This document shows positions 31,188 through 48,313 of a stretch of 64,000 nucleotides of DNA, one piece after another (position 1 is the stretch's first letter; every line of letters begins with the position of its first letter). Source of the DNA: Nematostella vectensis (lineage: Eukaryota; Cnidaria; Anthozoa; Actiniaria; Edwardsiidae). Made by a program: the position numbers and the translations under genes. The notes under the pieces were generated by a model, which saw nothing but the letters and a program-made list of their open reading frames with translations, was not told the origin of the DNA and made no database searches. The stretch covers positions 14,209,408-14,273,407 of the forward strand of contig NC_064046.1 of assembly GCF_932526225.1 (NCBI RefSeq), written 5' to 3'.

Positions 31188-34100
31188 TTAGTGCATTGAA
31201 AACATATCGGTATCACTTATCAAGGAACGTTTATATACACCTGAATCCATCTGGTCTTTTGGTATTACCGGGCTCCCAAGGAGCAACTGATGGAGTTGTG
31301 GCAGATGACGAATCACGTGGGTGACTGCCAGAAAGCCTGACTCATCTATGAGGTTGTGCTTCAAGTTTAAACATCGGAGGTTATGCATCCCTTGAAGATG
31401 CTCAACCATGCCACACACCCCTGCAGAAGTTATCAAGTTACCGGCAAGAAAGATTCTCTGAATGGCAGGTACTCCGGATAACGCTCTGAACAACGCTATG
31501 GCTCCCTTGTTAGCTATCTTATTAGACTTCAAAGATAACGCCTCGAGTCTGGTCAGGCCTGATAGAGAGTCAGCTAACAGAATGGCACCTTCGCATGTTA
31601 TCTCATTCCACGCCAAGTGAAGGACTTCTAAGTTTGACAGGTTTACCAAAGCTTTTGCTAGGAGGCCGACACCAGCATCACACATCTTATTCGCTGACAG
31701 GTTAATGTGTTTAATGCTTTTGAGTCCATCAAACGTGCTGGTCATTCGAGTCCAGTTAGATAAGTTGTTTCTGGACAAGTCGATATGTTCTAGCAGCTTT
31801 AAAGATGGCACGACATTGTCTAAAGTGGAATACACACTTTGGTGTGCACCGATATGCTTCTTAAGAACCAAGAGATCACTAAGGCATAGGTACCTTAGCT
31901 TAGAAGATAAAGCCAGCAGCGAGTCCAAAAGAGAGAAAAGATCGTCTAGGCTTGAGATGGACGAGTTCTCAATGGTTACGTTAGTGAGCGTTCGACTGTG
32001 GCGAACGAAAGAGCACAGGTGAGTGCAGAACCGAGGAAGAATTATCTCCTGTTTGAAGCGGACGCTCTGCAACTGCTGACAACTCTTCAGGGCAATCAAC
32101 ACTTGTTCCATGCTTTGTCCTAACTCATTATTGACCATGTCCAGGCTTTTAAGACGAGGGCAGCATTTGATAACCTGTGCAAAATCTTTGCCTAACAGCT
32201 TTGACCTGAGAGACACTAGTCTCTCAAGCGAAAGGTCTCTACTCAAATTGCTGACGAATACTTCCATTGCATCTGAGGCAGCAAAGGAGCGCACAAAATG
32301 AAGCTCCTTTAGATTCTTCATTTCACTGAGACACCTTCCCAAGGTTGCAAGATGCCTCTTGGAAAGGTAAGTGTCCTCGAAGATTAAAGTCTTGGCACCT
32401 GGGTAGTGGTGTACGAAGAATGCCATTGCTCGGATGTCATATGGCGAAAGTTCAACTTCTTCCGTGATACGTATTACTCCGTCAGGTGCGTATTCTGCGA
32501 GATTACCCGCGAGATGGCCTTGTTGAGACTCGAACAGCGCCTGGAGGCAGAAAATAAACAACTTTTGCTTCAACTCTTCGGAGTCCGCGATCACGCTGCC
32601 TTCCTTGATGACTAAATCCAAGAACTCCTTGAAGGCATCGCCAAGTAAACCCGGCGTAAACGAGAACAAGACGGTTGTCTTGTTCATAGTGACACATCTC
32701 ATGCCATGAACAAGGACCTCTTCGTATACCGATGAGTCCGTGAGTGCTTCCTTGATCTTGCTACTTAACCAGAAGGCAGCAAGAAACTCCTGGTAGCATC
32801 GATGCACGAACCTGCACTTTTGTACCGGCTTCAACCTTGATGAGCTCTTCTCAAGTGAGAGAAAACCTAGCTCGAAAATGCCTTTGTGTGAGCAGTTCTT
32901 CTCTAAAGCCTTCTGATCAAAGATGAGTTGATCTTCTATCAGCCCCTCAAAAGCGATCTCACCGAGCTGCAACAAAGCATCGTACAGATCCCGCGGGATG
33001 TCCTGAAGCGACGCTAATTCCTCGGGATCGCATTCAGCCTGTTTGTCCATCTTGGCGTAGTGACGCTTCACGAGGCAAATTGTCAATTCCACGAACAGTG
33101 ACGTCATGGTAGACAGAACGAGAGCGTGAGGCATCTCCCCCCACATGGCGCAGATAAGCAGCGCTGTTAATGGGATCCTGGCGATGTCCTCTGCCACAGG
33201 GTGCATGTCAAGATCGCTGATCAGACTTTTGGCACTTTCAGGATCCTCTTGGAAGTACCTGCGATATAATAAAATATGGCTTCAACTCAATTGTCGCAAC
33301 ATCCTTCTGGGTATTTTCTTTTTCATCACCTAACTAGTGCACCCTATGTCACGATCACAAGGATGGTAAATCTATATAGGAAGCTTCACTCTTATCTATT
33401 ACTCAATCTTCCAAACAGCTTTTAACACACGATTTCAGAACCATAAATGGTATAGCAATACTTATGCAGGTTGTGTGAAGTGGTGTTTACCTCTAAATAA
33501 AGTGGCGCAGGTTTTCAGATGTAAAACCTTTTACTTCAACCCTGAAGGAAGCTTCACTCTTATCTATTACTCAACCCTCCAAATAGCTTTTAACACACGA
33601 TTTCAGAACCATAAATGGTATAGCAATACTTATGCAGGTTGTGAGCAGTGGTATTTACCTGTAAATAAACTGGCGCATGTTTTCAGATGTAAAACCTTTT
33701 ACTTCAACCCTGAAGTCCATAAACCAGTGAATCTTAGATGCTTTGCTAGACCTGGAGGTTAAAATGACTGTTGACTGTCGCAAGATCTTTCCTGATATCA
33801 GATCATGCACATCCCCCACTCTAGAGGGCTTAATCTCATCATAACCATCAAGAATAAACAAGACGTGTTCCTGGTGTCCTTGCACATACTTGTACAACTG
33901 TTCACAACTTATTGGGAAGTCTTTGGGAAGAAGATCAAACATGGCATCACTGATTCGTCCCAAAACATGCTTCAACTCGATGAAGAAAACCATAGAGAAT
34001 TGTGCAAGGTTTTCATTGGTTGCCCAATCGTAAGCCATTTCTGAAACAAGAGTACTCTTGCCGACACCAGCTTTTCCTTCAATGAGAATCCGCTTTGTTT

Positions 34101-36338
34101 TATTCTGCCTGGATGAAGTAACAAAAAGTTCTTCATAGCTATTCAGGGGTTTCCTACTTGGCGATGAGGAGTGCTGTTTGGTTGTGATCAGTTCTAGGTT
34201 GGTGTAAATCTGTTTGATGTGAAGACGGAATGACTCGTTCCATGTAAGTGGTTGTAGCCAGCCTATTTCATTCTTGTAATGGTCTTTTAGTGTTTCTTGA
34301 ATAAGAACCAGGGTGCTATCTTGAGCATTGCCACCTATCAAAAATGAGATTGTTAAAAGATCATGCTTAGCAGGCCTGTAACCAGGATTTTGAGCTGCGG
34401 GGTTCGTTTACCAATTTAGCGGACCATCTTTTTTTAGGTACCTCGCCCTAGCTCCCAGTGGTACTCAATTTTCCTTTATTTGAGAATAAATTCCAGTTGA
34501 ATGAGTGCATACCTGTCAACTCTCCCGCATTAGGCGGGAGTCTCAGGATTTTGGACCTCTTTTCCCGCTCTCCCCGCGTTGAGCACAAAATCTCCCGCTT
34601 TTTAGCGATTTTTATCGCTTCCGAAAAAATATTCTATAGAAAATCGAAATTTTGCCTATTTTCTATTAAAATATTTGAACATACACCCTTGCGTAGCGCA
34701 CTTTAGCTAACACCCTCGTGAGATCTATAAGTTGTTTCGTGAGAGCGTTCTATACGACAAACGCCTGCAAGGTTAAACCCACCCCTCCCCCCCAAAAATG
34801 AATATACCCCCCTCCCCCAAAAAATTCTCAATCCTTGAGATTTTTGGAGGTTGACAGGTATCTGAGTGGAGTAGTTCTTCCGAGACCCCCCTGGCTATGG
34901 GCCTGCTTAAATAAATAGGTACATGGCCATGATAGCATTTGCAACATCTGTGCACACACCTATCAATGCACCCGGCATTGATTTTTGCCCCTAAACTGGA
35001 GTCCAGTCCCTCTCATGCAAAGCATAGTTTTTTTTTGTGTGATTGATCAATAAGTGAATCCAGGATGCTTCTTAGTTAGGTAGATCTTTTTAATTTAAAA
35101 GAAATTGGGAAATAAAATATTGTTTGTTTGGCCCGATAAAATAAATACAAAGCTATTACAATCCCCCCACCCCATTGTACTTGGTTGACACCAGGGCAAA
35201 GTATAGCTGTCAACTCTCCCATGTGGAGCACCAAATCTCCCGCTTTTTAGAGATTTATATTGCTTCTGAAAAATTCTATAGAAAATGGACATTTTGCCAT
35301 TCTTTAATCAAAGTAATTAAAACAATAATTCCCTTGCATAGCACAATTTATCCAACACCCTAGAGAGATTTAAGTGGATTTGTGCGCAAGAACTTTTTAT
35401 ACTGCAAACAGCTGCTAGGGTAAATCCACCCCTGGCCCTCCCTACAAAAAATGAGTATACCACACCCCTCGCCCCCCCCCCCGCCCCCCCCCCCCCACAC
35501 ACACACATAACACACATATGAAGAAACCATCGTTTTGAGGGACTGGTACCAAGGACTCTTAGTTTCTTTTCAGATACTTTCTTTATTGACTAAAGATGGT
35601 CACAGTTACTGTTTTTCTCTTCTGATTACAAGTCATAATGTTTAAACCTTAAAAATAACAAAAGTCATGCAGTTTTTTTCAAATAAGGAATATATTAGTT
35701 TCCTTATATGGAAGTGACCGCGTTTTGCAAAAACGACAATTTTTGGCTGAATTTTTTTCTTGATATGCCCCCCCCCCCTGTTGACAGGTATGGCAAAGTC
35801 TACCTCCCATTCCCCTGATATCCCCCCCCCCAGGAGGTCGACCCCCTGGATAGCCAATGATAAGTACATTATATTATGCATATCTATGCATATAAGAAGA
35901 AGCATCAGCATGAATTTATTTATTAATAGTTCCTTTTCAGTGATATTCTTCATGTTCATATTCTTCTTAGAACATCATCTCTAAGAAGGACAGCGATTAA
36001 GCGTACTTGTCTTTAGACGAAAGTCTGGCAAATCGATCTCACGGATTAAATATTCTTATCTTACCTTCTCTTCCAAACAGTTCATCTTGAAGTTCCCGTC
36101 TGTTAATACCGGCCAAAAGAGCGCCTAAAAACCCCCCATCGTCAGGTCCAAGGAGATTTAGTTTCTCGAGCTGATCAAACAGCTCTAGCGGTCTGCAAAC
36201 CCGCTCCAATAACCCTGCTGGGACGTGTTCCTTGCAAGCAAACTTCAAATCTGATACCTCGGATTCTGTCAGTTCGGATGCAATCCGAAACAGTCTGCTT
36301 CTGTACGAGTTCATAACTTGACAGAGAAAACTCAACAA
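31188..36338 (-). CDS. DED-NACHT-LRR NOD-like receptor, complete, 3 exons
   Basis: Predicted intracellular NLR. Exons on the minus strand are 36338-36065, 34334-33659 and 33258-31188; phases 1 and 2 join correctly, giving 3021 nt or 1006 aa. Residues ~9-90 form a death-effector domain resembling that of FADD (ELTESEVSDLKFACKEHVP, LERVCRPLELFDQLEK, LLAGINRRELQDEL). The NACHT domain has Walker A GKAGVGKST (178-186), Walker B LFILDGYDE (250-258) and sensor-1-like LTSRS (283-287). A winged-helix/NAD2-like region follows with FVHRCYQEFLAAFW. Ribonuclease-inhibitor-type LRRs span ~600-995 (IDLSRNNLSN, INLSANKMCDAG, LHLAWNEITCEG, LSLKSNKIANKG). By analogy it would sense ligand through the LRRs and signal by DED homotypic contacts with caspase-8/FADD-type adaptors; that role is inferred. 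The start could instead be Met9. It diverges from the DECR gene and converges on KCC. Its third exon is duplicated downstream. Confidence 0.88.
33430..33700 (-). repeat. Tandem partial copy of the NACHT exon end and its splice donor
   Basis: A unit of about 180 bp occurs one and a half times. It holds the 3' end of the NACHT exon (plus-strand TTTTCAGATGTAAAACC and TTACTTCAACCCTGAAG), the donor (TTACCT on the plus strand) and the flanking intron (CACGATTTCAGAACCATAAA). The true exon/donor is at 33659; the decoy donor is near 33490 and its exon-like part contains an in-frame stop. The same pair exists in copy A around 26040-26257. Confidence 0.75.
34370..34907. mobile_element. Outer MITE interrupted by a nested MITE (NLR intron 1)
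   Basis: Terminal inverted repeat GCAGGCCTGTAACCAGG on the left matches CCTGGCTATGGGCCTGC on the right. Its middle is occupied by the element at 34509-34861. Non-coding, in the intron between the DED and NACHT exons. Confidence 0.55.
34509..34861. mobile_element. MITE with TACCTGTCAAC termini, nested copy
   Basis: Begins ATACCTGTCAACTCTCCCGC and ends GGTTGACAGGTAT, with internal AAATCTCCCGCTTTTTAG and an ATTCTATAGAAAATCGAAAT stretch. A second copy is at 35204-35791. Clear inverted termini; no coding capacity. Confidence 0.65.
35204..35791. mobile_element. Second copy of the TGTCAAC-terminal MITE
   Basis: Starts TAGCTGTCAACTCTCCC, shares AAATCTCCCGCTTTTTAG, TTCTATAGAAAATGG and the CCACCCCTGG block with 34509-34861, and ends CTGTTGACAGGTA. 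It is longer through a C-rich tract near 35470-35505 and additional AT-rich sequence. A possible third relative starts ATAGCTGTCAACC at about 37048. Confidence 0.6.
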
Positions 36339-43329
<6,991 letters not shown>

Positions 43330-43847
43330 AAAGCTGCCATTTTTGGCTAACCACGATATTAAGGGTAGTTCAACAAATGCGATGGTGGAGGCATGTTCCT
43401 AGTTTGACCCTTAAACTCTTTGTCCAGTTAGTTCTCATCAGAACGCCAGCGCATGCGCAACTCAAGGAGGATTCAGTAGAACAGAAGCACAACTGGTGCA
43501 TTTTGTATTGGTGGCCACGGTAGCGCGAGTCTCACTATTAATATTTATCCTCACGTCCAGTTTCTCTGTACATTAATAATTGGGTGATATATTTTTTAAT
43601 ATTTACCTAGTTTGATTGACTATTGTAAAAATATTTTCCATGAAGACATCGTTGCTTGATTTGACATACTTTGGCCTTCGAGAAACACCAAAACATTATA
43701 ATCAATGTCAAAATGCTTTTGTTATACTGAACCAAAGATTGTTGGGTGCATTTGGCAATTATTTGCTACACATTTCAATACTCATGTAAAAAGTTATATA
43801 AGTGTAAAGTGGTGGAGTAACCTGGTTTACGTCATGAAAATTAAAAT

Positions 43848-43853
43848 AATAAA
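43848..43853 (+). terminator. Candidate poly(A) signal of DECR1
   Basis: AATAAA about 520 nt after the DECR1 stop codon. It is the nearest canonical hexamer found by eye before the 21-bp satellite. Confidence 0.45.
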
Positions 43854-43919
43854 TACATATTTCGTATTTCAGCAACTTTCGGTGCTAGTGCTAGTCTTTC
43901 GTGCTAGTCTGAATGGCGA

Positions 43920-46900
43920 CTAAAGCAGTGACTCGTTGGACTCGTGGTGGTGACCAGGGGAAGGTTGGTGGTGACCAGGAGAGGAGTGGTGGTGACAGGG
44001 GAGGAGTGGTGGTGACAGGGGAGGAGTGGTGGTGGCCAGGGAAGGAGGAGTGGTGGTGACCAGTGGAGGAGTGGTGGTGACCAGGGGTGGAGTGGTGGTG
44101 ACCAGGGGTGGAGTGGTGGTGAGCAGTGGAGGAGTGGTGGTGACCAGTGGAGGAGTGGTGGTGACCAGTGGAGGAGTGGTGGTGACCAGGGGAAGAGTGG
44201 TGGTGACCAGGGGAAGATTGGTGGTGACCAGTGGAGGAGTGGTGGTGACCAGTGGAGGAGTGGTGGTGACCAGTGGAGGAGTGGTGGTGACCAGGGGTGG
44301 AGTGGTGGTGACCAGGGGAGGAGTGGTGGTGACCAGTGGAGGAGTGGTGGTGACCAGGGGTGGAGTGGTGGTGACCAGTGGAGGAGTGGTGGTGACCAGT
44401 GGAGGAGTGGTGGTGACCAGTGGAGGAGTGGTGGTGACCAGTGGAGGAGTGGTGGTGACCAGGGGAAGATTGGTTGTGACCAGGAGAGGAGTGGTGGTGA
44501 CAGGGGAGGAGTGGTGGTGACAGGGGAGGAGTGGTGGTGACCAGGGGAGGAGTGGTGGTGACCAGTGGAGGAGTGGTGGTGACCAGTGGAGGAGTGGTGG
44601 TGACCAGTGGAGGAGTGGTGGTGACCAGGGGTGGAGTGGTGGTGACCAGGGGAGGAGTGGTGGTGACCAGTGGAGGAGTGGTGGTGACCAGGGGTGGAGT
44701 GGTGGTGACCAGTGGAGGAGTGGTGGTGACCAGTGGAGGAGTGGTGGTGACCAGGGGTGGAGTGGTGGTGACCAGGGGAGGAGTGGTGGTGACCAGTGGA
44801 GGAGTGGTGGTGACCAGTGGAGGAGTGGTGGTGAGCAGGGGAGGAGTGGTGGTGACCAGGGAAGGAGTGGTGGTGACCAGTGGAGGAGTGGTGGTGACCA
44901 GGGGTGGAGTGGTGGTGAGCAGGGGAGGAGTGGTGGTGACCAGGAGAGGAGTGGTGGTGACCAGGGGAGGAGTGGTGGTGACCAGTGGAGGAGTGGTGGT
45001 GACCAGTGGAGGAGTGGTGGTGACCAGGGGTGGAGTGGTGGTGACCAGGGGAGGAGTGGTGGTGACCAGGGGAGGAGTGGTGGTGACCAGGGGAGGAGTG
45101 GTGGTGACCAGGAGAGGAGTGGTGGTGACCAGGGGAGGAGTGGTGGTGACCAGTGGAGGAGTGGTGGTGACCAGTGGAGGAGTGGTGGTGACCAGGGGAG
45201 GAGTGGTGGTGACCAGGGGAGGAGTGGTGGTGACCAGGGGAGGAGTGGTGGTGACCAGGGGTGGAGTGGTGGTGACCAGGGGAGGAGTGGTGGTGACCAG
45301 GGGTGGAGTGGTGGTGACCAGGAGAGGAGTGGTGGTGACCAGGGGAGGAGTGGTGGTGACCAGTGGAGGAGTGGTGGTGACCAGGGGAGGAGTGGTGGTG
45401 ACCAGGGGAGGAGTGGTGGTGACCAGGGGAGGAGTGGTGGTGACCAGGGGTGGAGTGGTGGTGACCAGGGGTGGAGTGGTGGTGACCAGGGGAGGAGTGG
45501 TGGTGACCAGTGGAGGAGTGGTGGTGAGCAGGGGAGGAGTGGTGGTGACCAGGGAAGGAGGAGTGGTGGTGACCAGTGGAGGAGTGGTGGTGACCAGGGG
45601 TGGAGTGGTGGTGAGCAGGGGAGGAGTGGTGGTGACCAGGGGAGGAGTGGTGGTGACCAGGAGAGGAGTGGTGGTGACCAGGGGAGGAGTGGTGGTGACC
45701 AGTGGAGGAGTGGTGGTGACCAGTGGAGGAGTGGTGGTGACCAGGGGTGGAGTGGTGGTGACCAGGGGAGGAGTGGTGGTGACCAGGGGAGGAGTGGTGG
45801 TGACCAGGGGAGGAGTGGTGGTGACCAGGGGTGGAGTGGTGGTGACCAGGAGAGGAGTGGTGGTGACCAGGGGAGGAGTGGTGGTGACCAGTGGAGGAGT
45901 GGTGGTGACCAGTGGAGGAGTGGTGGTGACCAGGGGAGGAGTGGTGGTGACCAGGGGAGGAGTGGTGGTGACCAGGGGTGGAGTGGTGGTGACCAGGGGT
46001 GGAGTGGTGGTGACCAGGGGAGGAGTGGTGGTGACCAGGGGTGGAGTGGTGGTGACCAGGAGAGGAGTGGTGGTGACCAGGGGAGGAGTGGTGGTGACCA
46101 GTGGAGGAGTGGTGGTGACCAGGGGAGGAGTGGTGGTGACCAGGGGAGGAGTGGTGGTGACCAGGGGAGGAGTGGTGGTGACCAGGGGTGGAGTGGTGGT
46201 GACCAGGGGTGGAGTGGTGGTGACCAGGGGAGGAGTGGTGGTGACCAGTGGAGGAGTGGTGGTGAGCAGGGGAGGAGTGGTGGTGACCAGGGAAGGAGGA
46301 GTGGTGGTGACCAGGGGTGGAGTGGTGGTGACCAGGGGTGGAGTGGTGGTGACCAGGGAAGGAGGAGTAGTGGTGACCAGTGGAGGAGTGGTGGTGACCA
46401 GGGGTGGAGTGGTGGTGACCAGGGGAGGAGTGGTGGTGACCAGTGGAGGAGTGGTGGTGACCAGGGGTGGAGTGCTGGTGACCAGTGGAGGAGTGCTGGT
46501 GACCAGTGGAGGAGTGGTGGTGACCAGGGGTGGAGTGGTGGTGACCAGGGGAGGAGTGGTGGTGACCAGGGGTGGAGTGGTGGTGACCAGGGGTGGAGTG
46601 GTGGTGACCAGGGGAGGAGTGGTGGTGACCAGGGGAGGAGTGGTGGTGACCAGGGGTGGAGTGGTGGTGACCAGGGGTGGAGTGGTGGTGACCAGGGGAG
46701 GAGTGGTGGTGACCAGGGGTGGAGTGGTGGTGACCAGGAGAGGAGTGGTGGTGACCAGGGGAGGAGTGGTGGTGACCAGTGGAGGAGTGGTGGTGACCAG
46801 GGGAGGAGTGGTGGTGACCAGGGGAGGAGTGGTGGTGACCAGGGGAGGAGTGGTGGTGACCAGTGGAGGAGTGGTGGTGACCAGGGGAGGAGTGGTGGTG

Positions 46901-47172
46901 ACCAGGGGTGGAGTGGTGGTGACCAGGGGTGGAGTGGTGGTGACCAGGGGAGGAGTGGTGGTGACCAGGGGAGGAGTGGTGGTGGTGACCAGGGGAGGAG
47001 TGGTGGTGACCAGGAGAGGAGTGGTGGTGACAGGGGAGGAGTGGTGGTGACCAGGGAAGGAGGAGTAGTGGTGACCAGTGGAGGAGTGGTGGTGACCAGG
47101 GGAGGAGTGGTGGTGACCAGGGGTGGAGTGGTGGTGACCAGGGGAGGAGTGGTGGTGACCAGGGGAGGGGGT
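43920..47172 (+). repeat. 21-bp GC-rich satellite, ~150 units
   Basis: Units GACCAGGGGAGGAGTGGTGG plus T, with T/G and A/T variants, run for 3.2 kb. Since 21 is divisible by three and the unit lacks stops in five of six frames, ORFs over 800 and over 1100 codons appear on both strands (GGVVVTR, TTPPLVT, HHHSSPG). They contain no domain and I do not call genes. The array lies between DECR1 and the 47.5-kb promoter. Confidence 0.92.
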
Positions 47173-47533
47173 GTGTTGGGGTTGGATGATTTTGGCGGAG
47201 TGGTAACATGGGCGTCTTCTTTTAAAAAATATCATAAGTCCCCGTCTTTGAATAATCCTCCGGTAACAAATAAGAAAGGGCGATTCAGGATGCCGGCAAA
47301 AGTACGCCGCCTCAAGCACACTCCATTGCGCGCGCAATTTCTTGACGACGTAGGAGGTTGACACAATATCCATGATTCATTGCGCCAAGGCATATTATCA
47401 GGCATCGACGTCATGATCATAGTCATGAAGGCGGTAAGAGCAAGATATATTACGCGCAAGTGCTAATGGCTAGGCCGTAGCGTCGTGTTGAGGACGGCAT
47501 ATTTCTCCTTTTACACTTTCCTTATATGGTGCG

Positions 47534-47598
47534 CACGTGGTCACAGCCCTTGCGCGCGCGCGTGACGTCATGGCCGCTTGCGACGTAATAATGCAAAT
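47534..47598 (+). promoter_or_regulatory. Conserved E-box / CRE / octamer module, copy 1
   Basis: CACGTG (47534-47539), TGACGTCA (47563-47570) and the POU octamer ATGCAAAT (47591-47598) lie upstream of the gene of 48.3-52.1 kb. The surrounding ~300 bp (about 47335-47690) recurs at about 55885-56185 in front of the paralogue, with the motifs retained while flanking bases diverge. Confidence 0.5.
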
Positions 47599-48313
47599 TA
47601 CAATATTAGAATAGAAATCAAAGAGACCCAAGCTAGCTTGCAAGCTACAGATCTGCGATGATCTGGATAATTGTAAGCGTACTTTTGGGGACTTTGTTGG
47701 GTATTTACCAGTTGTTATTTACCAGTGTTTGGACACTAGCGCAACTGTCTACCAGATGGATGTTCGTTTTCATTTGATACAGACTTCAAGTACTGAATAT
47801 AAAAATGGCGAGAAGATATAGGCGCTGGTCACTCAGAAAATAGATAAATGTCTGGGCAAATAATATTGGTTAAACAAATCTGGTTGCAAACCTTTAGCTA
47901 ACGGAAAAGTAGGGGGGGGGGGGTTCACCAGAATATGCGAGATTTTACAAAGGACACATGGGGCTCTTTGACTGCTTCGCTTCTTTATGGGGGGGGGGGG
48001 GTTGTAGAAACACTAGGTGGTCCGCGTAGGCGTTGTTGAAACAGGAATAAACCAACAAAGGCTGAATGCACGAAACTCTCTCAGTGAAACTACTCTATAT
48101 TTAGAGAGCCGTACAAAATACAACTTAGTGAACCCTTTCAGCTAAACAACGATGTGCTCACAGAGGCCAAGGACATAGGGTATCTTTCGAAACTACTGTA
48201 CATTCACAGGGGCGTATAACATAAGACTTCAGCCCTGTGTTGATTAATTCTAATTAAAATTTCAGAAAATGGAAATATTAGAAAAGGAGTAACCTGTGTC
48301 GATTTGTTTCCAG

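Larger units (their letters stand above)
26258..33694. repeat. Tandem segmental duplication, copy B (~7.44 kb)
   Basis: Direct repeat of 18782-26257. At the right end the sequence continues uniquely into the NACHT exon (CCTTTTACTTCAACCC from 33695). Length differs by about +150 bp in the triplet-rich intron and about -200 bp in the 28-bp minisatellite. Base substitutions concentrate in the left ~1.5 kb; the right ~5 kb is almost identical by eye. Confidence 0.92.

Noticed and set aside
34401-34412. GGTTCG motif as a tRNA B box
   Set aside because: No matching A box or cloverleaf around it; no tRNA found anywhere in the window.
43891-47373. ORFs of 1160, 1101 and 839 codons on both strands
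   Set aside because: They are translations of the 21-bp satellite in several frames at once, with no domain and no start or splice context.
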